A stretch of 64,000 bases of DNA from NCBI GenBank assembly GCA_030849945.1, contig JAVDKK010000002.1, positions 372,001 to 436,000 on the forward strand, read 5' to 3'. Position 1 is the stretch's first letter. Each line of letters begins with the position of its first letter. Of this stretch, positions 51,640 through 59,518 are shown one piece after another. Origin of the DNA: Schauerella fraxinea (GTDB lineage Bacteria > Pseudomonadota > Gammaproteobacteria > Burkholderiales > Burkholderiaceae_B). Under the pieces are notes generated by a model. That model was not told the origin of the DNA and did not search any database. It saw only the letters and a list, made by a program, of their open reading frames with translations. The translations under genes and the position numbers were made by a program.

Positions 51640-52899
51640 TCAGAAGCGTGAGGAGACCTGCAGGCCAACCACATTGCCGTGGCTCTTGTATTCACCGTTC
51701 ACGAGGCCTTTTTGAACCTGGTTCTCGCCATCGTTATTGATCTTGGTCTTATCCAGATAGAGATAGCTGTAGCCCAGATCGATCGTGGTGCTCTTCGTGG
51801 CCTGCCATTGAATACCGGTGGCGAACCACCAGCGGTCGTTGTCGGGTAGCGATACCGGGCGATAGCGCGGGCTGGACACGGGCGTTTGGTCCCATGCCAC
51901 GCCGACCTTCCATTTCCAGGCGTCGTTGATCTTGTAGTTCGCCCCGACTGCGATGCGCCACGCATCGTTGAATTCGAGTTTGAGCGCATCGTCAGGCAGC
52001 CCGCCGCTATTGCGGATGCGCAACTCGGGGAGGCTGCTCCAGCCGGTCCAGGACACGTCGGCCAACAGATCCCAACGGCTGTTCAGATTTTGCACCAGGC
52101 TGAGGATGGCCGTGTCGGGAAAGTCGACGCTGGTCTTGGCATCGACCTTCAACGGGCCCACTTCGGTATTGCCGTCTACCTTGTGACGCACCTTCGAGCG
52201 GTAAGACAGGCCGATGCGTGTTTTGTCGGTGGCCTGCCACATGGCGCCGGCGTTCCAGCCCCACGCATCGCCGCTCATATTGACGTCGGCCGGGGTGAGC
52301 AGGCCGCCGGGCAGGATGGCCTGACGCTCGTATTCCGCTTCGAGCCGTTGCCAGTTCACGCCGGCGCCGAGCGAGAAGGTCTCGGTGACGCGGTACGACA
52401 CCGACGGATTGACGTTATACGTTTTGACATCGAACTTGCGGCTTTGATATTGGCCCGCCCACCCGGCGTCGTATTTCGTCATCGACCCGAACGGCGCACC
52501 CAATCCCAAGCCCACATGCCAGCGGTTGTCGAGCTGCCACGACACGTACCCGTTGGGCACCACGCCCAACGTTGCGGGATCGCCGCCCGACCCGCCGGTG
52601 GGACGGCCGCCGCCCAATGCGGTGGGGTTGCGCGACAGACCGCTATCGGAAAATTTGAACGACGGTTTGATCAGGCTGACGCCGCCCGACACATTGATGC
52701 CGTCCAGCAGGCTCATGCCCGCCGGGTTGAAGTAGATCGTGCTGGCGTTTTCGGCGATCGCGGCCGATCCCGCATACGCGTTGCCCAAGCCACTATTATT
52801 TTGTTCGAACAACTGGAAACCAGCGGCGTGAGCGCTTAACGCGCCCATCGACATGACGAGCGTTGACAGGGTTTTCAAGGGCATTGACGAACTACGCAT
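51640..52899 (-). CDS. fadL: Long-chain fatty acid outer-membrane transporter FadL
   Basis: Brings long-chain fatty acids (and hydrophobic aromatics in some relatives) across the outer membrane. The 419 residues have a signal peptide cleaved after AHA near residue 25; the mature protein starts AGFQLFEQNNSGLGNAYAGSAA, the FadL hallmark with the hatch, followed by a 14-strand barrel with alternating aromatic residues and a terminal Phe. AGGAGG overlaps the fadJ stop, showing translational linkage. It is the last gene of the fad cluster. Confidence 0.92.
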   Translation of the reverse strand: MRSSSMPLKTLSTLVMSMGALSAHAAGFQLFEQNNSGLGNAYAGSAAIAENASTIYFNPAGMSLLDGINVSGGVSLIKPSFKFSDSGLSRNPTALGGGRPTGGSGGDPATLGVVPNGYVSWQLDNRWHVGLGLGAPFGSMTKYDAGWAGQYQSRKFDVKTYNVNPSVSYRVTETFSLGAGVNWQRLEAEYERQAILPGGLLTPADVNMSGDAWGWNAGAMWQATDKTRIGLSYRSKVRHKVDGNTEVGPLKVDAKTSVDFPDTAILSLVQNLNSRWDLLADVSWTGWSSLPELRIRNSGGLPDDALKLEFNDAWRIAVGANYKINDAWKWKVGVAWDQTPVSSPRYRPVSLPDNDRWWFATGIQWQATKSTTIDLGYSYLYLDKTKINNDGENQVQKGLVNGEYKSHGNVVGLQVSSRF

Positions 52900-52913
52900 G
52901 GTGGACTGCCTCC

Positions 52914-54941
52914 TCAGGTGCTGCTCGTGGGTGCGACGACGTGCCCGGGCTTATCGGCCCGGTGTTGGTTGTGATGGTGCAAATGCAAAGGGCCGCCGGT
53001 AAACGGCGCGAATCCCGCGCCGAAAATCAAGCCGGCATCGGCCATGTCGGCATCGCTCACCACACCGGCCGCCACGCAGGCCTGGGCTTGGCGCGTCAGC
53101 GGCGCGAGCAAGCGATCGGCCAATCTGGGGGGCGGGGTGGCGGCGCCAACCTTGACGGGTTTGTCATCGCGCCACACGTAAAAGCCGCGGCCGGTCTTGG
53201 CGCCCAGGTGGCCTGCGGACGTCAGGCGCGTCAACGCACTCGGCGCGGTTGCACCGGCGCTGAGTTGCGCACCGGCGGCTTGTGCCACGTCGAGTCCGAC
53301 GCGATCGGCGAGTTCGATCGGTCCCAACGGCATGCCGAAGGCGACCATCGCCGCATCCACCGTTTCGGGTGTCATCCCTTCATCAAGACAACGCATCGCT
53401 TCAAGCATATAAGGCGCCAGTACCGCATTGACCAGAAAGCCAGGCGAGTCTGACACCGGGAGCGGAAGTTTGTCGAGCGCGGCAATGAGTTGGTTGGTCT
53501 GCCGCAACACTTGTGCATCGGTGTGCGCATCGCTCACCACCTCGACCAGCGGCATGCGCGCAACGGGATTGAAGAAGTGAATGCCGATAAATCGATCGGG
53601 CCGCGCTAGACCTTCGCGCAGCGTGGCCAACGACAAGCTCGACGTATTGGTGGCCAGGATTGCGGTGGGCCGCATGCGCGGCGCCAGCGATGCGTACAGC
53701 GCCTGCTTGGCATCCACGCGTTCGACGATCGCCTCGATGATCAGATCGGCGCGCGCCACGCCATCGCCACGCGCATCGGGCGTGAGCCGATCGAAGGCGT
53801 TGCGGGCCTCGAGCGGCGAGCCGGCGCGGCGGGTGAAGAGCTTGGCGGCGCGCGCCAATGCGGCGCCGATCCGTGCGGGGTCGGTATCCTGCAACGTGAC
53901 GCGTAACCCTTTGAGCGCGCACCATGCGGCGATGTCGCCGCCCATGACGCCGGCTCCGATCACATGAACATGCCGGATCGCCTCGCCCGTTGCGGTGCTT
54001 TGCTTGCCTTGACCCTTCAGTCGTTCGCGCAAGCGGAAGACGCGCAGCAATTCGCGCGCGGTGTCGCCGTTGACGATGGACTCGATCAGCACCGGTGCGC
54101 GCAATGGATTGCCGCCATGCTCGGCCCAGCATTCGATAATGGCGCGAGGCGCGTCGTAGTGATGATACGGGTCGCGTTTGTCGACCGATTTGCGCGCTTG
54201 CGCCGCCACGAGTTTCTTGAAGGGCGGCAGATTGGTCAACGCCCGCCAGCCGCGCGCGCGTGCCGGCCGGCGCTTGGCGGTGACGAGGCCCCGAGCGCTC
54301 GCATGCATCACGCGCGCCGGCACGCGCAGATCCACCACGCCGGCGCGGCTGGCGCGGGCGGGCGTAAGCGTGCGGCCCGACAGCATCAGGTCGAGGGCCT
54401 GCGGGGCGCCGATCAACGCCGGTAAGCGCGCCATGCCGCCCCATGCCGGAAAAATGCCCAGCATCACTTCGGGCAAGCCGAGCGTGGTGCCGGGCTCGTC
54501 CACCACGATCCGGTACCGGCACGCCAAAGCCAATTCCAGGCCGCCACCCAGGCAATGTCCACGGATCAACGCAACGGTGGGATAGGGCGCGCGGGCCAGC
54601 CGATCGAAGGTGTCCCATCCGCGCGCGATCAGTACCCGGGCGTCCTGCACCGTCGTCAAGGTGGCGAATGCGTCGATGTCGGCGCCCACGATGAACCCGG
54701 TGCGCTTGCCACTCTGGATGATCATGCCGGCCGGTACGTGACGTTCGAAATAGGCCAGGATGTGATCGAGCTCGTCGAGCACGTCGGCCGATAAGGCATT
54801 CACCGTGTGTTCGGCCCGGTCGAATGTGAGCCACAGCAGCCCGTCGCTTTCCTGCTCGGGGCGCCAGTGCTGCAGCGGATGGCCGATATCCACTGTTGTT
54901 GCCGCCAGGGGGCCGCGCGCCCGATCTTCAAATGCGGTCAT
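52914..54941 (-). CDS. fadJ: Fatty acid oxidation alpha subunit (enoyl-CoA hydratase / 3-hydroxyacyl-CoA dehydrogenase)
   Basis: Bifunctional beta-oxidation enzyme. The 675 residues contain an N-terminal crotonase domain (about 30-230) with GHCLGGGLELALACRYRI and the catalytic glutamates Glu136 and Glu158 (in LGLPEVMLGIFPAWGG), then a Rossmann HAD domain with IGAGVMGGDIAAW and the catalytic HFFNPVARMPLVEVV, and two C-terminal 3HCDH repeats. It is shorter than E. coli FadJ/FadB (about 714). It overlaps fadI by four bases; GGGAG precedes the ATG at 54941. The frame stays open upstream to 55382, inside fadI, but that has no similarity. Confidence 0.92.
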   Translation of the reverse strand: MTAFEDRARGPLAATTVDIGHPLQHWRPEQESDGLLWLTFDRAEHTVNALSADVLDELDHILAYFERHVPAGMIIQSGKRTGFIVGADIDAFATLTTVQDARVLIARGWDTFDRLARAPYPTVALIRGHCLGGGLELALACRYRIVVDEPGTTLGLPEVMLGIFPAWGGMARLPALIGAPQALDLMLSGRTLTPARASRAGVVDLRVPARVMHASARGLVTAKRRPARARGWRALTNLPPFKKLVAAQARKSVDKRDPYHHYDAPRAIIECWAEHGGNPLRAPVLIESIVNGDTARELLRVFRLRERLKGQGKQSTATGEAIRHVHVIGAGVMGGDIAAWCALKGLRVTLQDTDPARIGAALARAAKLFTRRAGSPLEARNAFDRLTPDARGDGVARADLIIEAIVERVDAKQALYASLAPRMRPTAILATNTSSLSLATLREGLARPDRFIGIHFFNPVARMPLVEVVSDAHTDAQVLRQTNQLIAALDKLPLPVSDSPGFLVNAVLAPYMLEAMRCLDEGMTPETVDAAMVAFGMPLGPIELADRVGLDVAQAAGAQLSAGATAPSALTRLTSAGHLGAKTGRGFYVWRDDKPVKVGAATPPPRLADRLLAPLTRQAQACVAAGVVSDADMADAGLIFGAGFAPFTGGPLHLHHHNQHRADKPGHVVAPTSST

Positions 54942-56233
54942 GATGCGCTCCCATTGAGTGTTTCGATCAGCATGGCGCCACCTTGGCCACCGCCGATGCA
55001 GATGGCCGCCATGCCGCGGCGCAGGCCGCGGCCGTGCAGATTGCGCAGCAACTGCAGCACGATCCGCGCGCCCGATGCACCCACCGGATGCCCCAGCGCG
55101 ATGGCGCCACCCGCTACGTTGAGCCGCGCTTGATCGAGCGTGCCGAACGCATCGCACCCAAAGTGCTCGCGGCAATAGTCGTTGCTTTCCCAGGCGGCCA
55201 GGCAGGCGAGCACTTGGGCCGCGAAGGCTTCGTTGATTTCCCACAGATCCAGATCGTGCAGGCCCAGACCATGGCGCTGCATGATGGGCGTGGCCGCATG
55301 TACCGGTCCGAGTCCCATCTGTGCGGGATCGAGCCCGGCCCACTGCACATCGAGAATGCGGCCGATCGGTTGCAACTGCCACTTGTCGACGGCGGCGGCA
55401 CTGGCGAGCACCAGCATCGCTGCACCATCGGTGACCTGCGAACTGTTGCCGGCGGTGATCTGACCATAAGGCTTGTCGAAAACGGGCTTCAGTCGCGCCA
55501 GTTTTTCGGGTGTGGCATCGTCGCGTATGCCGTCATCGCGATCGTGCAGCACGCCCGACATTGCGGTCACGCCGACCACGTCGGCAAACGCGCCGGACGA
55601 CTGCGCGATGCGCGCGCGGCGGTGGCTGCGCTGTGCATAGGTGTCCATCGCCAATCGATCGATGCCGAAGCGCGCCGCCAGATTTTCCGCCGTTTGCCCC
55701 ATGGACAAACCGACGACCGGATCGTTGAGCCCCTTCAAGAGACCGATAACCGGTGCGAGATCGGCCGGCCGAAATCGTTTGAGCAAGGCTAGCTTGGCAC
55801 GCAATGATGATGCGGCCCGCCATTGCGAGAGCCATGCCACCATGCCGTCCGACACCAGCAAGGGCGCGCGCGACAGCGCATCCACGCCGCCCGCCAACAC
55901 CATTTGCGCACGGCCTGCCTGCAGGGTCAGCAACGCGGAATCGAGCGCTTGCATGCCGGAGGCGCAATTGCGCATCACCGTCCAACCGGGCACGTGTTCG
56001 CCGCAGCCGGCGCGCAGCGCCACCACGCGGCCGATATTGGTTTCATCGGCCGAGGGCGCGGCGCATCCAAGGATGACCTCGTCGATATCGCCGGCCGCGA
56101 AGGGTTGACGCAAGAGGAGGGCGCGGCTGGCTTGCGTTGCCAGGTCGCCGGCCGAAAACGGGCCGGGCGCGTTGCGCGCTTTCAAGAACGGCGTGCGTGC
56201 GCCGTCGATAATGTAGATGGGCTGAAAGGCCAT
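54938..56233 (-). CDS. fadI: Acetyl-CoA acyltransferase (3-ketoacyl-CoA thiolase)
   Basis: Last step of the beta-oxidation cycle. The 431 residues have the nucleophile Cys90 in VMRNCASGMQALDSA, the IALGHPVGASGAR histidine motif, and the second cysteine in AAICIGGGQGGAM. The 431-residue length and similarity are closer to FadI than to the 390-residue FadA. AAGGA precedes the ATG. It overlaps fadJ and follows fadE by nine bases. Confidence 0.92.
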   Translation of the reverse strand: MAFQPIYIIDGARTPFLKARNAPGPFSAGDLATQASRALLLRQPFAAGDIDEVILGCAAPSADETNIGRVVALRAGCGEHVPGWTVMRNCASGMQALDSALLTLQAGRAQMVLAGGVDALSRAPLLVSDGMVAWLSQWRAASSLRAKLALLKRFRPADLAPVIGLLKGLNDPVVGLSMGQTAENLAARFGIDRLAMDTYAQRSHRRARIAQSSGAFADVVGVTAMSGVLHDRDDGIRDDATPEKLARLKPVFDKPYGQITAGNSSQVTDGAAMLVLASAAAVDKWQLQPIGRILDVQWAGLDPAQMGLGPVHAATPIMQRHGLGLHDLDLWEINEAFAAQVLACLAAWESNDYCREHFGCDAFGTLDQARLNVAGGAIALGHPVGASGARIVLQLLRNLHGRGLRRGMAAICIGGGQGGAMLIETLNGSAS

Positions 56234-56241
56234 GAAAATCC

Positions 56242-58590
56242 TTAACCGTTGGCCGTGCGGGCCAGGGGTTCTTCGGCGATCGCGCGACCATAGTCGAACG
56301 GAAAATCGTCCACGGCGATCACACGGTCGCGCAGCATGTCACGATTTTTGAGTTGCGCATATTCCGCCTCGTTCAACCCGCCGGCCGCATAAGCGGCTTG
56401 CGTCGAATCGCGCACGTTGTTCAGCGCACTGCCGGCCAGCTCGCCACGCTTGTCGAGCGCGCGCACCTTGGCATCCAGCGGCTCGCAGGCGATCGCCGCA
56501 AGGAAGGCGGCTTCGATGGCGCCCACCGGATCGCAATCGTTATCCGGCAGGAAGCAGGTGGCCGTCAGACGATCGCGCGTGCCGCCCGGCGTCATCAGTT
56601 GCCGTGCGACTTCATGACCGAGCGCATCGGTGGGCGGCACCGCAAACGCGCCGCCAGGCAGCACAATCAGCCGCAGCACGCCCGCCGCCAGGCGATTGGG
56701 AAAGTTGGCCAGCACCCCTTCGAAAGCCGTCTGCGCCCGCATCAAAGCATCTTGTACGCTCCAGTGCACGAGCGCGGCGTCAGCCTGTTGACGGCCTTCA
56801 TCTTCAAATCGCTTGAGCGTGGACGAGATCAAATACATCTGCGAGAGCACGTCGCCCAACCGGGCGGAGAGCTTTTCGCGGCGCTTGAGTTCGCCGCCCA
56901 GTACCAGCATGGCCACATCGGCCGCGACGGCAAATCCCGCCGACAGGCGCGATAGCTGTTGGTAATAGCGTTTCATGCCGGGATCGACATCCGCGTCCAC
57001 GGGCACCCAGCGCGCGCCCGTGACGGCGCGTCCGAACGCCCGGCCCACGTTGCCGAAGATAAAGCGCACGTGCGACCAGAATGCATCGTCGAACGCCATC
57101 AGGCCGCGTTCGGTATCGGGGTCGCGCGCCGCCTGCATCTCCTTCAAGACGTAGGGATGGCAGCGGATCGCACCCTGACCGAAAATGATCAGGCTGCGCG
57201 TGAGGATGTTTGCGCCTTCCACGGTGATGCCGATCGGCAGTTGCTGGTAAGCCCGGCCCAGAAAATTGGAGGGGCCCAGGCAAATGCCTTTGCCGCCGAT
57301 CACGTCCATGCCGTCGTTGACCACCATGCGTGCCCGCTCGGTGATGTGGTACTTCACGATCGCCGATACCACCGAGGGCTTGGCCCCTTGGTCGAGCCCG
57401 CCCGCCGTCATGACGCGGGCCGCGTCCATCATGTAGGTATGGCCGGCGATCCGGGTGAGCGCTTCTTCCACGCCCTCGAACTTGCCCACCGGTAGACGAA
57501 ACTGAGTGCGCACGCGTGCATAGGCGCCTACGGCACGCGCGGTGAGCACGCACATGCCGGTGTTGGACGACGGCAGCGAAATCGAACGCCCGGCGGCCAG
57601 GCACTCCATCAGCATGCGCCAGCCGTGGCCGGCGCGCGCGGGGCCGCCGATGATGAAGTCCAGCGGCATGAACACATCGTGGCCGTGCGTGGGACCATTC
57701 ATGAACATCGCATTGAGCGGTAAATGCCGTCTGCCGGTCTCCACACCGGGATGATCGTGCGGCACCAGCGCGCACGTAATGCCGATATCCTCGATCTCGC
57801 CCAATAGATGGTCAGGATCGTACAAACGAAACGCCAGGCCGAGCAATGTGCATACTGGCGCCAGCGTGATGTAGCGCTTGTCCCACGACACGCGCATGCC
57901 CAGCACCTCCTGGCCTTCCCAGATGCCGCGGCACACCACGCCGCGATCGGGAATGGCGGCCGCGTCCGACCCGGCCCACGGGCTGGTCAACGCAAACGCC
58001 GGCACGTCCTCGCCGCGCGCGAGCCGCGGTAAATAATGCGATTTTTGCGCATCGGTGCCATAGTGCAGGAGCAATTCGGCCGGACCCAGCGAATTAGGCA
58101 CCATCACCGATACCGACAGCGCCGACGACCGGGTGGAGAGCTTGGTCACGACTTGGGAATGCGCAAACGCCGAGAATCCCAGCCCGCCATGCGATTCGGG
58201 AATGATCATGCCCAGAAAGCCGTTTTGCTTGAGATACGCCCACACATTTTCCGGCAAATCGAAGCTGTGTTGCGTGACGTCCCAGTCGTCGACCATGGCA
58301 CAGACGATTTCCACTTCGCGATCCATGAATGCCTGTTCGCGGGCGGTGAGCACCGGCCGGGGATAAGCGGCAAGCGTGCCCCATTGGGGATTGCCGCGAA
58401 ACAGTTCGCCTTCCCACCATACGGTGCCGGCCTCGAGCGCATCGCGTTCGGTGTCCGACATCTGCGGGAGCACCCGCCGAAATACCTTCAGCAGCGGGCG
58501 CGAGAGCACCGCGCGCCGCAATGCAGGGACGGCGATCACCACGATCGGCACCCCGATGACGATGGCGAGCACGAGTAGAGCAATGCCCAT
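56242..58590 (-). CDS. fadE: Acyl-CoA dehydrogenase FadE
   Basis: First step of fatty acid beta-oxidation. The 782-residue product matches the long FadE type (E. coli 814 residues), with an N-terminal hydrophobic segment (about 1-25), an acyl-CoA dehydrogenase core (about 80-500) including FALTSPWAGSDAA and PLDFIIGGPARAGHGWRMLMECLAAGR in pieces, and the long FadE-specific C-terminal domain. AGGAGA precedes the ATG. It is first of the structural genes after the regulator. Confidence 0.93.
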   Translation of the reverse strand: MGIALLVLAIVIGVPIVVIAVPALRRAVLSRPLLKVFRRVLPQMSDTERDALEAGTVWWEGELFRGNPQWGTLAAYPRPVLTAREQAFMDREVEIVCAMVDDWDVTQHSFDLPENVWAYLKQNGFLGMIIPESHGGLGFSAFAHSQVVTKLSTRSSALSVSVMVPNSLGPAELLLHYGTDAQKSHYLPRLARGEDVPAFALTSPWAGSDAAAIPDRGVVCRGIWEGQEVLGMRVSWDKRYITLAPVCTLLGLAFRLYDPDHLLGEIEDIGITCALVPHDHPGVETGRRHLPLNAMFMNGPTHGHDVFMPLDFIIGGPARAGHGWRMLMECLAAGRSISLPSSNTGMCVLTARAVGAYARVRTQFRLPVGKFEGVEEALTRIAGHTYMMDAARVMTAGGLDQGAKPSVVSAIVKYHITERARMVVNDGMDVIGGKGICLGPSNFLGRAYQQLPIGITVEGANILTRSLIIFGQGAIRCHPYVLKEMQAARDPDTERGLMAFDDAFWSHVRFIFGNVGRAFGRAVTGARWVPVDADVDPGMKRYYQQLSRLSAGFAVAADVAMLVLGGELKRREKLSARLGDVLSQMYLISSTLKRFEDEGRQQADAALVHWSVQDALMRAQTAFEGVLANFPNRLAAGVLRLIVLPGGAFAVPPTDALGHEVARQLMTPGGTRDRLTATCFLPDNDCDPVGAIEAAFLAAIACEPLDAKVRALDKRGELAGSALNNVRDSTQAAYAAGGLNEAEYAQLKNRDMLRDRVIAVDDFPFDYGRAIAEEPLARTANG

Positions 58591-58705
58591 GGTGATGTCT
58601 CCTGTCCGCTATTGTTGAAAACACACATGGCGCATGCGGTTCGCGTCATGTGCCTGAATGATTGGGCCGGCCGTCGGGGTGGGCGATGACACCGGCCGCA
58701 TGGGT

Positions 58706-59410
58706 TCAGGCGGCTCGGTGAGGTAAGGGCGCACGCAGTCCGCCAAGTAGAAAACTCATCAGTCGTTCGAGCAATCGTTCCGCTTCCGCTGCGGTGCCGT
58801 GTTGCGATGGGCTCGGCGCGGCGTCGTGCGCGAGATCCTCCCAGCCCATCATGAGGCGCAAGGTGTTCGACCCCGCAATGGCAAACGACGTTGCGCCCAG
58901 CATGAAGTGAAATCGCCACAGAATGTCTTCCCGAGGCACATCGGGCAGCGCGCGAAAAAGTGCGCTCTTGAAGCGTTCAAGTACGCCGGCGTATTCGTCG
59001 GCAAACACGGTACGCACGAAGCTCGCCGGGTCGGTCATCGTGCGTTCGAGCAACGTGAGAAAGCGTCCGCCTTCGTTTTGGGGTGACGCGGCCTGACGCA
59101 GCAACGTTCCGAAGAACGCGTCGACGATTTGCGAGGGCTTGAGCGCCTGGTCGCCCGCCTGGCCTTCAAGTGCATCCAGCGCGGCCAGGCGCTCGCCGTT
59201 GAGCGAGGCGAGCCGCCGCTTGAGTACCGCCTGGATCAGCGCTTCTTTGCCGCCGAAGTGGTAATTGACCGCGGCCAGATTGGCGTGCGCCTCGCGCGTG
59301 ATGTCGCGCAACGAGGTGGCGGCATGACCTCGCTCGACGAACAACCGCTCGGCGCAATCGAGTAGCGCCTCACGGGTGGTCACGGAACGGAGATCGGTGG
59401 CATGGCGCAT
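58706..59410 (-). CDS. psrA: PsrA-type TetR family regulator of fatty acid catabolism
   Basis: A repressor of beta-oxidation genes relieved by long-chain fatty acyl ligands in Pseudomonas. The 234 residues have a TetR HTH with ALLDCAERLFVERGHAATSL and NLAAVNYHFGGKEALIQAVL, close to Pseudomonas PsrA, and the ligand domain with ILWRFHFMLGATSFAIAG as in that protein. Starts at 59410 or 59416 are possible; GAGG is six bases before the former. A perfect CAAAC-N4-GTTTG palindrome lies 55 bases upstream. It heads the fadE-fadI-fadJ-fadL run. Confidence 0.88.
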   Translation of the reverse strand: MRHATDLRSVTTREALLDCAERLFVERGHAATSLRDITREAHANLAAVNYHFGGKEALIQAVLKRRLASLNGERLAALDALEGQAGDQALKPSQIVDAFFGTLLRQAASPQNEGGRFLTLLERTMTDPASFVRTVFADEYAGVLERFKSALFRALPDVPREDILWRFHFMLGATSFAIAGSNTLRLMMGWEDLAHDAAPSPSQHGTAAEAERLLERLMSFLLGGLRAPLPHRAA

Positions 59411-59464
59411 CGTCATCCTCGGGGCAGTCGGCGCTTGGCGCAAATCATTCAACCAAACGCTCAT

Positions 59465-59482
59465 TTCAAACGAACGTTTGAA
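59465..59482. promoter_or_regulatory. PsrA-type operator ahead of the psrA-fad cluster
   Basis: TTCAAACG-AA-CGTTTGAA is an 8+2+8 perfect palindrome. It contains CAAAC-N4-GTTTG, which matches the known PsrA recognition pattern. It is the only site of its kind noted near these genes, so it probably governs the whole leftward cluster through autoregulation of psrA. Confidence 0.7.
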
Positions 59483-59518
59483 TTCTACGGAGGCCCAGGG
59501 CCACCCGCCAACTAGGGT

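Noticed and set aside
54942..55382. N-terminal extension of fadJ
   Set aside because: It lies within fadI in another frame, and the family-like N-terminus begins at MTAFEDR with a good ribosome binding site.
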